A stretch of 5,487 nucleotides of DNA from an uncultured Granulosicoccaceae bacterium (GTDB taxonomy: Bacteria; Pseudomonadota; Gammaproteobacteria; CALCKW01): NCBI GenBank assembly GCA_937941555.1, contig CALDHJ010000557.1, positions 1-5,487 of the forward strand, read 5' to 3'. Below are positions 1 through 5,252 of this stretch, piece after piece. The stretch's first letter is position 1; each line of letters opens with the position of its first letter. The notes under the pieces were generated by a model. That model did not search any database, was not told where the DNA came from, and saw nothing but the letters and a program-made list of their open reading frames with translations. The position numbers were made by a program, and so were the translations under genes.

Positions 1-324
1 GATGTATCCCGGCAGGCGTGCCGCGGCGAACATCAACGCGTTGTTGGCCTCAATGGGGTGCTCGTAATCGCCTTCGATCACGCCTTCGACCACCCGCACC
101 ATCTCGACGAGCAGAAGGTGGGGGCCATTGAGTCCGGTCACGGCGCAGACATCGCGGGTCTGGATCAGAATGGGCAATACAACGGCGAGCTCGTGCGCGT
201 CCGTGCCGTTGTCTGCAATCGCGGCCATGCGCGATTCCAGCGCATCCAACGTGCTGGCAAGTTCGCTCAGAACGCTGTGCATCGGGCGTGGGAAATAGCG
301 CGGCGGCGCAGCAGGCAGAGCCAT
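1..324 (-). CDS. chpA: ChpA/PilL-type chemotaxis hybrid histidine kinase, N-terminal 108 residues only
   Basis: Only the N-terminus is in the window; the frame is still open at the left edge. It starts at ATG 324, which shares one base with the pilJ stop (TGATG) and has GGAGGT nine bases upstream. The 108 residues are alpha-helical in character and resemble the opening module of P. aeruginosa ChpA from memory, including an aligned stretch LVEMVRVVEGVIEG then ANNALMFAAARLPGYI (residues 72-108). ChpA is the CheA-like kinase of the Pil-Chp system. It has several Hpt-like modules, a CheA core, a CheW domain and a receiver, and it phosphorylates PilG. No kinase core is visible here, so the call rests on the N-terminal match and on position after pilG-pilI-pilJ. 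No phosphorylatable HxxKG-type motif is seen, and the only histidines (16, 44, 69, 89) lie outside any such motif. The first 14 residues are Pro-rich and look unstructured, so Met15 (ATG 282) is a possible alternative start. Confidence 0.82.
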   Translation of the reverse strand, partial: MALPAAPPRYFPRPMHSVLSELASTLDALESRMAAIADNGTDAHELAVVLPILIQTRDVCAVTGLNGPHLLLVEMVRVVEGVIEGDYEHPIEANNALMFAAARLPGYI

Positions 325-2156
325 CAGCCGTCCACCTCCACCGGATCAGATTGCGAACGCCGTGGGCGCTGTGGCGCAGAACGCGCAGCCGGTACGGTGC
401 GGGACGCCGGCGTTACGGGTTGATCCCCTTGACCCGCCTGACTGGCAAATTTCGCCGCCGCGCGGTTGGCCTTGAGCGCACGTTGTTCAAGCGCCTGGTC
501 GGATTTTGCCCGCTTCTGGAGCCCATCGAGCGCTCGGGCGTGCGCGGTCAGCAGCGAATCGAGTTTGTCGTACCGACCACTGAGATCCTGCTGACCATTG
601 ACGTAGGCACGCAGTTGCGAAGCGGCGGTCGACGCTGTGGCCTCCACCGCCGATTGCGCCTCGACACTGCGCCGCAACCCGTCGAGTGTGCGCCTCGACG
701 CGTCGCTTTGACGCCGCGCCAGGGTCTCGGTTTGCGCCATCACACCCAGCACACTGTCGTTCAGGCGTTGGAAGTCTTCGGCGAGTCCGGCATCTGCCGA
801 GCTCACTCGAATGCGCGCGTTCACCTGCAACAAGGCAGCACGTTCGCCCAGCTCGCGCAGGCTCTGAATCAGGCGCTGCGTTTCATCGCTGCGCTCTGCC
901 CACTGTGTCGCGAGTTTGCGGGTTTCGCTGAGCCGCGCCGTGGTCGTGGCCATCTGATTGACCAGCGTGCGCTGAGAGGCGGCGTGCTGCCGCCCAAGTC
1001 GCAGCACAAGCTCTCTGGGCTTCGCCAGGCGCGCCGCATTGCCCGACAGTTCGTCGGCATTGGCGCTCAACGCGCGTAGCAGCTCGAGCCGCTTGCCACC
1101 GGCCTGCACAAGAGCCCGCGCAATCCCGTAGTCGCGTTTGCTGTCATCGGCCATACGGCGCACGACAGCCACGTGTTGGCGCTGCGCGCTACCCGCTTCG
1201 AGCACGACGCCCGACTCATCGGCATAGGAGCGCCGCAGCCAGGCGGCGACACCGAGCAGTACAAGTGCCAGCACACCGATGACCGCGGCAAGCGCACCGA
1301 GCATCCGCCAGCGTTCCAGTTCTGATTGAAGAACCGCTGTTACCGTCTCGAGAGTGTGGACAAGCTCAAACAGTGCGGAGTCGTCCACCGCGGCATCAGC
1401 CTCAACAGAAATAGCAACCCCGGCACTCGCGAATCGACCTGCGGCGCTGTCAAGCAGCGCGAGCACGGCCTCTAGGCTCGAACGCACAGGTTGCGAAATC
1501 ACACTGCTGTTGGTGGCGAGCAGCGCACGGGTTTCCGACAGCGCTGAGGCAACGGGCGCCGACATGTCCGCTGCGAGATCCCCACGAGAGCGATTGACCT
1601 GCAGGCGCAGCTCGGCAAGCGTCACCGGCCACTGTAACCACGCCACGCGTTCGGAGGGCTCAACAACAGCCTCGGCGACCACCGCGCGTGCGAGGCTCAA
1701 TCCGATTGCGTGCGCCTCATCGAGTTGCCGCGCAAGTTCGCGACGTTGGGACGAACTGTCAAGCGTCTGCGCGGCACGAGCCACTTGACCCGTCAACATC
1801 TGCGTGCCGACTTGCCACGTTTGCTCTAGCGCGGCACGAGTGTCCACATCGAGGCGGTCACCGTGCGCCAAATCGAATTCGGCGACAGCGGCATCGGTCA
1901 GGGCCTGTTGGTTGCGGAGACGCTCCAACAACACCGCGGAGGCACCCTCTTTCAACGCGAGGCTGTCGGCGCTCAGCTGTTGGGCCCGCAGTTGCAATTC
2001 AGTTGCGCCTCTCAAGGCGCCGTTGACCGACTGAGAAAACACGAGAACGCTCGCAGCAATCACCGCACACGCGGCAATCCCGAGCAATCCCGACCACAGC
2101 ACCGCCACGCCGCGTGAGGACGCCGTGGCAGGATCAGGCGGAGTCGAGACTGACAC
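324..2156 (-). CDS. pilJ: PilJ-like methyl-accepting chemoreceptor with degenerate signalling tip
   Basis: The protein has 610 residues, against about 680 for P. aeruginosa PilJ. It has a short cytoplasmic N-terminus, TM1 at about 18-40, a long helical periplasmic sensor at about 41-284, TM2 at about 285-308, and a cytoplasmic helical region to about 570 ending in a Pro/Arg/Ser-rich tail. The first periplasmic helix (ELQLRAQQLSADSLALKEG, 53-71) resembles the PilJ ELRVLSQRIAKNA segment. PilJ relays surface or pilus signals through PilI to ChpA. The tip is recognisable at 442-469 (LLQVNARI then ADAGLAEDFQRLNDSV) but has lost the usual EAARAGE and GRGFAVVA residues. I see no clear HAMP domain, no Glx-pair methylation sites and no CheR-docking pentapeptide. 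The start is GTG 2156, supported by GAGGT six bases upstream; it overlaps pilI by 23 nt. Assignment to PilJ rests mainly on architecture, the N-terminal helix and gene order, because the signalling domain is unusually divergent. Confidence 0.8.
   Translation of the reverse strand: MSVSTPPDPATASSRGVAVLWSGLLGIAACAVIAASVLVFSQSVNGALRGATELQLRAQQLSADSLALKEGASAVLLERLRNQQALTDAAVAEFDLAHGDRLDVDTRAALEQTWQVGTQMLTGQVARAAQTLDSSSQRRELARQLDEAHAIGLSLARAVVAEAVVEPSERVAWLQWPVTLAELRLQVNRSRGDLAADMSAPVASALSETRALLATNSSVISQPVRSSLEAVLALLDSAAGRFASAGVAISVEADAAVDDSALFELVHTLETVTAVLQSELERWRMLGALAAVIGVLALVLLGVAAWLRRSYADESGVVLEAGSAQRQHVAVVRRMADDSKRDYGIARALVQAGGKRLELLRALSANADELSGNAARLAKPRELVLRLGRQHAASQRTLVNQMATTTARLSETRKLATQWAERSDETQRLIQSLRELGERAALLQVNARIRVSSADAGLAEDFQRLNDSVLGVMAQTETLARRQSDASRRTLDGLRRSVEAQSAVEATASTAASQLRAYVNGQQDLSGRYDKLDSLLTAHARALDGLQKRAKSDQALEQRALKANRAAAKFASQAGQGDQPVTPASRTVPAARSAPQRPRRSQSDPVEVDG
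334..339 (-). promoter_or_regulatory. Shine-Dalgarno of chpA
   Basis: GGAGGT on the minus strand lies inside the last codons of pilJ, nine bases before ATG 324. It is a full-strength ribosome binding site. Together with the TGATG junction it fixes the chpA start and indicates translational coupling to pilJ. Confidence 0.75.
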
Positions 2157-2679
2157 GCAAGAACCTCGGCTGAGTCACTATATCGGCCAAGCGCAACACG
2201 GGCACGTCCTGTCCTTGATGGGGCACGGCCTCGCAATTGGCGAGTTCGGCTGCCCCCGCGACCGTGTGAACACCCAATACATCATCAACGGCGAAGCCGA
2301 CTGCTTCGGTTTCACTGCCGTGCACCAATACCCGCCGCACCGCATGCACCGCGCTGCACTGGCCGAACAAGTACCCGCCGAGATCACAGACCGGCAACAC
2401 GCGTCCGCGCAAACTGCCCAGTCCGAGGTACCAGCTGACGGTGCCCGGCACAGAGGTCAACCGTGGCAGATCGATGACTTCCGATACCGTCCCGTCCGGC
2501 ACAAAACCCCGCTGTGCACCCAGACGCACCAACATCCCGGCGATACCGCCATCGGCTTGTTGCGGCGTGGCGTCCGCCTGCCCGCGCGCGCGCGCGGCGT
2601 AATCGAGCAGAATCGCCAGCGGCGACGACGGCACGACGCCAGAGTCTGCTGAGGCCTCACTGTTCGGGGATGCGACCAC
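2134..2679 (-). CDS. pilI: PilI, CheW-like adaptor protein
   Basis: The product has 181 residues, close to P. aeruginosa PilI (about 178). It is a cytoplasmic CheW-domain protein expected to couple PilJ to the ChpA kinase. The N-terminus (1-19) is Ser/Pro-rich and variable. The CheW fold follows, with the family signature at about 77-100: VPGTVSWYLGLGSLRGRVLP then VCDL, including the LRG arginine (Arg91), Pro96 and Asp99. Further along, RRVLVHGSETEAVGFAVDDVLG matches the RRVLVVEHQDVFAGLIVDEVFG region of PilI. The chosen start is GTG 2679, one base after the pilG stop (TGA-C-GTG), which suggests re-initiation by ribosomes finishing pilG. No strong Shine-Dalgarno is visible. An ATG at 2742 would give 202 residues but overlaps pilG by 62 nt, also lacks a ribosome binding site and adds a tail foreign to the family. 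The gene call is firm; the start is less certain. Confidence 0.87.
   Translation of the reverse strand: MVASPNSEASADSGVVPSSPLAILLDYAARARGQADATPQQADGGIAGMLVRLGAQRGFVPDGTVSEVIDLPRLTSVPGTVSWYLGLGSLRGRVLPVCDLGGYLFGQCSAVHAVRRVLVHGSETEAVGFAVDDVLGVHTVAGAAELANCEAVPHQGQDVPVLRLADIVTQPRFLRVSLDSA
2163..2167 (-). promoter_or_regulatory. Shine-Dalgarno of pilJ
   Basis: GAGGT on the minus strand lies within the 3' end of pilI, six bases before GTG 2156. It supports this GTG as the true pilJ start although it overlaps the upstream gene. Confidence 0.65.
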
Positions 2680-2680
2680 G

Positions 2681-3106
2681 TCAAGCGGTCTCGGGTGCGG
2701 TGCGTTTGTCGAGGTGTCGGGTGATGGCGGTAAGCAGATCATCGCGCTGGAAAGGTTTGGTCAGGTAGCTGTCCGCACCGACCAATCGGCCCCGCGCCTT
2801 GTCGAAGATGCTGTCCTTGCTCGACAGCACGACCACGGGAATATGCCGGTAGTTGACGTTGTGTTTTATCAGAGCACACACCTGATAACCGTCCAACCGC
2901 GGCATCATCACGTCGACAAAGATGATATCCGGGTTGTGCTCGGACACGCGCGCCAGGGCTTCGAAACCGTCGCTCGCCGTGACCACGCGGGCGCCGGCAG
3001 CCGACAACAGGCTTTCCGCCGTGCGACGGATGGTTTTGCTGTCATCGATGACCATCACCTTGATGTTCTCCGGCAGCACGGCTTCAGTGGTCACGGTGGC
3101 CTCCAT
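2681..3106 (-). CDS. pilG: PilG, twitching motility response regulator
   Basis: This is a single-domain receiver of 141 residues (P. aeruginosa PilG has about 135). The key residues are all present: acidic pair Asp21-Asp22, phospho-acceptor Asp65 (FVDVMMPRLDGYQ), Ser95 at the switch position (VVLSSKD) and Lys117 (YLTKPF). It matches PilG rather than PilH: KVMVIDDSKTIRRTAESLL near the start and FDKARGRLVGADSYLTKPF near the end are PilG signatures. PilG is phosphorylated by ChpA and promotes pilus extension and cAMP signalling in P. aeruginosa. It leads the operon and ends one base before pilI. The start is ambiguous: ATG 3106 has no ribosome binding site, whereas GTG 3094 has GGAGG (minus strand 3104-3100) five bases upstream and would give 137 residues. 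A GTG at 3154 (157 residues) adds a Pro/Arg tail not typical of PilG. Confidence 0.93.
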   Translation of the reverse strand: MEATVTTEAVLPENIKVMVIDDSKTIRRTAESLLSAAGARVVTASDGFEALARVSEHNPDIIFVDVMMPRLDGYQVCALIKHNVNYRHIPVVVLSSKDSIFDKARGRLVGADSYLTKPFQRDDLLTAITRHLDKRTAPETA

Positions 3107-3232
3107 TTTCGGGCGTCGGTGGTCGCCAGGCGGGGTGCATTCGACCGACTGCACCGCGGCTCTACCGTCGCCTCTGGCGTTTTACCTCGGATCGGTAGTC
3201 TAATGGGTTTGGCCCCTTGAAACACGCTTTTA

Positions 3233-3240
3233 CCCCCCCC
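3233..3240. repeat. Homopolymeric C8 tract in the divergent promoter region
   Basis: Eight consecutive C lie 59 bases upstream of the gshB ATG and 126 bases upstream of pilG ATG 3106. The tract is non-coding. It sits downstream of the TCTAAT candidate -10 and of TTGAAA. Runs of this kind can change length by slippage, but nothing here shows that it does so. Confidence 0.6.
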
Positions 3241-3255
3241 ATCTGAATGCCCAAT

Positions 3256-3274
3256 GCACACCGACCCGGTGTGC
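3256..3274. repeat. Perfect 8-bp inverted repeat (hairpin or operator) upstream of gshB
   Basis: GCACACCG (3256-3263), loop ACC, CGGTGTGC (3267-3274) form a perfect stem, extendable by a T-G and an A-T pair. It ends 12 nt before the gshB Shine-Dalgarno. No T-run follows on either strand, so it does not look like an intrinsic terminator. It could be a protein binding site in the divergent promoter or a structured gshB leader. Confidence 0.6.
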
Positions 3275-3286
3275 GTCACAGCTCTC

Positions 3287-3292
3287 GAGGAA
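3287..3292 (+). promoter_or_regulatory. Shine-Dalgarno of gshB
   Basis: GAGGAA lies seven bases before ATG 3300, at optimal spacing. It fixes the gshB start, which also agrees with the family N-terminus. Confidence 0.75.
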
Positions 3293-3299
3293 TCCCGGC

Positions 3300-4262
3300 A
3301 TGGCAATCCGCATCGGCGTGGTGATGGACCCGATTCACACCATCAAACCGGCAAAAGACAGCACACTCGCCATGCTGCTCGCCGCCCAGAAGCGGGGCTG
3401 GCAGGTCGAATACATGCTCGCGAGCGATTTGTACCTGCAAAACGGCACCGCCTGCGCCCTGCGACGCAACCTCAGTGTGCGTGACACAGCCGACAACTGG
3501 TTCACCCTCGGGGACGAACGCGACGGCCCGTTGTCGTCGCTCGATGTCCTGTTGATGCGCGTTGATCCGCCTTTCGACATGGATTACATCTACAGCACGT
3601 ACATCCTTGAACAGGCAGAGGCTGACGGGGTGCTGGTGGTCAATAAGCCCCAGACCCTACGCGACGCCAACGAAAAGCTCTTCACGGCGTGGTTTCCCGA
3701 CCTGTGCCCGGCAACCCTTGTCTCGGCCTCACAAAGCCGGCTGAAATCATTCGTTCAAGAACAAAAAGACACTGTCATCAAGCCACTCGACGGCATGGGC
3801 GGGGAGTCGATCTTCCGACTCGGAGCCGACGACCCCAATCTCAACGTCATCCTCGAGCACATGACCCGGCGCGGGCGCCGCCAGTGCATGATCCAAACGT
3901 TTCTGCCCGAAATCCGGGATGGCGACAAACGCATCCTTTTAGTCGACGGCGAGCCGGCCCCGTATGCGCTGGCCCGGATTCCGAGCGCCGGCGAGACCCG
4001 CGGCAACCTCGCCGCCGGTGGGCGCGGCGTGCCCGTGCCGCTGTCAGACAGCGACCGGGCGATTGCCGCTGCCGTCGCCGAGCCGCTGCGCGCGCGCGGG
4101 CTGCTGTTTGTCGGCCTGGACGTGATCGGCGACCGCCTGACCGAAATCAACGTCACGAGTCCGACCTGCATTCGAGAACTCGACGCAGCCCACGGCCTCG
4201 ACATCGCCGGCGATCTCATGAACGTCATCGAGCGCATGCTCGCCGCGCGCCCGGAGGACTGA
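3300..4262 (+). CDS. gshB: Glutathione synthetase
   Basis: The product has 320 residues (E. coli GshB has 316) and aligns with the family end to end. GshB joins gamma-glutamylcysteine and glycine using ATP, the second step of glutathione synthesis, in the cytoplasm. The N-terminal domain opens with IRIGVVMDPIHTIKPAKDS (3-21) and carries the RVDPPFDMDYIY motif (87-98) and VNKPQTLRDANEKLFTAWF (114-132). The ATP-grasp part has the loop KPLDGMGGESIFR (161-173), GDKR (208-211), the glycine-rich ETRGNLAAGGRG (232-243) and the metal/phosphate segment EINVTSPTCIRE (282-293). No key residue is missing. It has a good ribosome binding site and is the first gene of the rightward block. The gshB-tonB-yqgE order next to divergent pilG matches Pseudomonas-type genomes. 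An 84-nt gap separates it from tonB, so readthrough and separate tonB transcription are both possible. Confidence 0.97.
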   Translation: MAIRIGVVMDPIHTIKPAKDSTLAMLLAAQKRGWQVEYMLASDLYLQNGTACALRRNLSVRDTADNWFTLGDERDGPLSSLDVLLMRVDPPFDMDYIYSTYILEQAEADGVLVVNKPQTLRDANEKLFTAWFPDLCPATLVSASQSRLKSFVQEQKDTVIKPLDGMGGESIFRLGADDPNLNVILEHMTRRGRRQCMIQTFLPEIRDGDKRILLVDGEPAPYALARIPSAGETRGNLAAGGRGVPVPLSDSDRAIAAAVAEPLRARGLLFVGLDVIGDRLTEINVTSPTCIRELDAAHGLDIAGDLMNVIERMLAARPED

Positions 4263-4297
4263 CCGTCGTAGAGCGCCTCGAATCTCCGCGCGCCCTC

Positions 4298-4303
4298 TAT
4301 ACT
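4298..4303 (+). promoter_or_regulatory. Candidate -10 hexamer for tonB
   Basis: TATACT matches TATAAT in five of six positions and lies in the gshB-tonB gap, where the surroundings are GC-rich. Transcription from it would start near 4310, giving a leader of about 37 nt before CTG 4347. No recognisable -35 hexamer lies 16-18 nt upstream, so an activator or weak activity would be implied. Confidence 0.4.
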
Positions 4304-4323
4304 CCGCCATCACTGTCCGCACT

Positions 4324-4336
4324 CTCCCGGCGGGAG
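4324..4336 (+). promoter_or_regulatory. Hairpin containing the likely tonB Shine-Dalgarno
   Basis: CTCCC (4324-4328), loop GGC, GGGAG (4332-4336) form a perfect GC-rich 5-bp stem. The right arm GGGAG is the only ribosome-binding-like sequence before the tonB frame, ten bases upstream of CTG 4347. If it folds in the mRNA, it would hide the ribosome binding site. No T-run follows, so it is not a terminator. The regulatory role is inference. Confidence 0.4.
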
Positions 4337-4346
4337 CCGAGCTGCC

Positions 4347-5201
4347 CTGAACAAGCCCGAACCCATCGCCGTCGCGCTGATTGGCGCCGTTGCCGTGCAC
4401 GCAGCGGTGATTCTCGGCGTGGGCTTCATCTCGCTCACCCGTGCCGCGCCAGCGCCGGCCAACCTCGACGTCATCCTTGTCCACACGCCCGAAGACGACG
4501 CACCTGACGAAGCCGACTATCTCTCGACCCGCAACCACGCGGGCGGTGGCACCCGAGACGAGCAGGTTCGGCCAACCAGCCCGTTCAAGGGCACCGAGCA
4601 GCTCGACACCAACGGCGTCGCGCCAACACCGCAGCGGGCGAGCAGTCCGAGCGACCCGCAACCGGCCAACGACGTGCTGCTGACCCAGCTCTTCTCCGAT
4701 TACACCGCACCGACCGTCGACGCCACACAACCGCAACCCAACGCGCAACCGGAACGCGACGACAAACAGATCGACCGCGACCTCGAGGTGGCCCGCTTGA
4801 GCGCCGAGCTCGACGAGCTGCTCAGCCAATATGCCAAACGGCCGCGCAAGTCGTTCATCTCGGCGCGCACGCGCGAATCGGACGCGGCGGCCTACATGCA
4901 CGAATGGGTCAAGCGGGTCGAGCGCATCGGCAACCTCAACTACCCCGCCGCCGCGCGCGCTCGTCGGTTGTCGGGGCAGTTGCTGATGACCGTCGGCATT
5001 CGGCGCAATGGTGCCATCGAAAGCGTTGATATCCGACGCACGAGCGGCTTGCCCGCACTCGATCAGGCAGCAACGGACATCGTGCGTATGGCCGCGCCTT
5101 TCGACCCCTTGAACGAAGGACTCAAAGCGCGCACCGACATCCTCTACATCACCCGGACCTGGGAGTTTTCGAGCGACAACACCCTCAGTAGCGATCGCTG
5201 A
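4347..5201 (+). CDS. tonB: TonB-family energy transducer, TonB3-like
   Basis: The protein has 284 residues from the proposed CTG start. It has a short cytoplasmic N-terminus (NKPEP), one membrane anchor at about 7-29 carrying a conserved-type histidine (His18), a Pro/Thr/Gln/Asp-rich periplasmic linker (about 31-140), a charged helical stretch (about 142-182) and a TonB C-terminal domain (183-274). The domain begins YMHEWVKRVERIGNLNYPAA and ends ITRTWEF, as in P. aeruginosa TonB3 (PA0406), which occupies the same place beside gshB. TonB proteins pass proton-motive energy from ExbB-ExbD to outer-membrane receptors; TonB3 is required for twitching motility and pilus assembly in P. aeruginosa. 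The linker lacks the Glu-Pro/Lys-Pro repeats of classical TonB. No ATG, GTG or TTG lies in frame between the stop at 4269-4271 and GTG 4395, and starting at 4395 would remove about half of the membrane helix. CTG 4347 with GGGAG upstream is therefore the best start. Confidence 0.88.
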   Translation: MNKPEPIAVALIGAVAVHAAVILGVGFISLTRAAPAPANLDVILVHTPEDDAPDEADYLSTRNHAGGGTRDEQVRPTSPFKGTEQLDTNGVAPTPQRASSPSDPQPANDVLLTQLFSDYTAPTVDATQPQPNAQPERDDKQIDRDLEVARLSAELDELLSQYAKRPRKSFISARTRESDAAAYMHEWVKRVERIGNLNYPAAARARRLSGQLLMTVGIRRNGAIESVDIRRTSGLPALDQAATDIVRMAAPFDPLNEGLKARTDILYITRTWEFSSDNTLSSDR

Positions 5202-5204
5202 GAG

Positions 5205-5241
5205 CCGGTTCACCCGCCCCGGCCGCACGGCGCCGAACTGG
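5205..5241 (+). repeat. Imperfect inverted repeats in the tonB-yqgE gap
   Basis: CCGGTTC (5205-5211) pairs with GAACTGG (5235-5241) over seven positions, including one G-T wobble. Nested inside is GCCG-CA-CGGC (5222-5231). The outer stem ends directly before the TAGAAT hexamer. There is no T-run, so it is a weak terminator candidate at best. It could equally be chance in GC-rich DNA. Confidence 0.25.
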
Positions 5242-5247
5242 TAGAAT
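5242..5247 (+). promoter_or_regulatory. Candidate -10 hexamer for yqgE, close to the start codon
   Basis: TAGAAT matches TATAAT in five of six positions and ends five bases before ATG 5253. Initiation six to seven bases downstream would fall on or next to the A of the ATG, giving a leaderless mRNA. No good -35 hexamer and no clear Shine-Dalgarno are seen; only a G4 run (5248-5251) precedes the ATG. Confidence 0.35.
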
Positions 5248-5252
5248 GGGGC

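Larger units (their letters stand above)
3107..3299. other. Divergent intergenic region between pilG and gshB
   Basis: This 193-nt region must hold the promoters of both blocks unless they are read from further away. On the plus strand TCTAAT (3199-3204) matches the -10 consensus in five of six positions but has no good -35. On the minus strand TAGACT (3202-3197) overlaps it with four of six matches. TTGAAA (3217-3222) is a -35-like hexamer without a convincing -10. Other structure includes a 6-bp inverted repeat CTACCG (3162-3167) / CGGTAG (3193-3198) spaced by 25 nt, a C8 run and a strong hairpin, both listed separately. No coding potential or RNA gene is seen. The promoter hexamers are suggestions only. 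Confidence 0.45.

Noticed and set aside
288..1079. A 263-codon plus-strand open frame antisense to pilJ, with similar shorter ones over 58-423 and 1354-2117
   Set aside because: They are shadows of pilJ and chpA: Arg- and His-rich translations with no motif, opposite genes with strong translation signals.
2134..2742. Longer pilI start at ATG 2742 (202 residues)
   Set aside because: It overlaps pilG by 62 nt, has no ribosome binding site and adds residues not seen in PilI; GTG 2679 fits the family length better.
2681..3106. Assigning the receiver to PilH instead of PilG
   Set aside because: The KVMVIDDSKTIRRTAESLL start and the FDKARGRLVGADSYLTKPF end follow PilG, not PilH, and it is the operon's first gene next to divergent gshB, as in Pseudomonas.
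4245..4293. Possible stem across the gshB stop: GCGCGC plus GGAG pairing with CTCCGCGCGC, with a 2-nt bulge and a loop of about 27 nt
   Set aside because: The pairing is built from GCGCGC, which is frequent here, the loop is long and no T-run follows, so it is not a convincing terminator.
3689..4507. A 272-codon plus-strand frame overlapping gshB
   Set aside because: The product is extremely Arg/Pro-rich and overlaps an unmistakable gshB in another frame.
4395..5201. tonB starting at GTG 4395 (268 residues)
   Set aside because: It cuts the membrane anchor roughly in half and has no ribosome binding site, whereas the upstream in-frame codons complete a normal TonB N-terminus.
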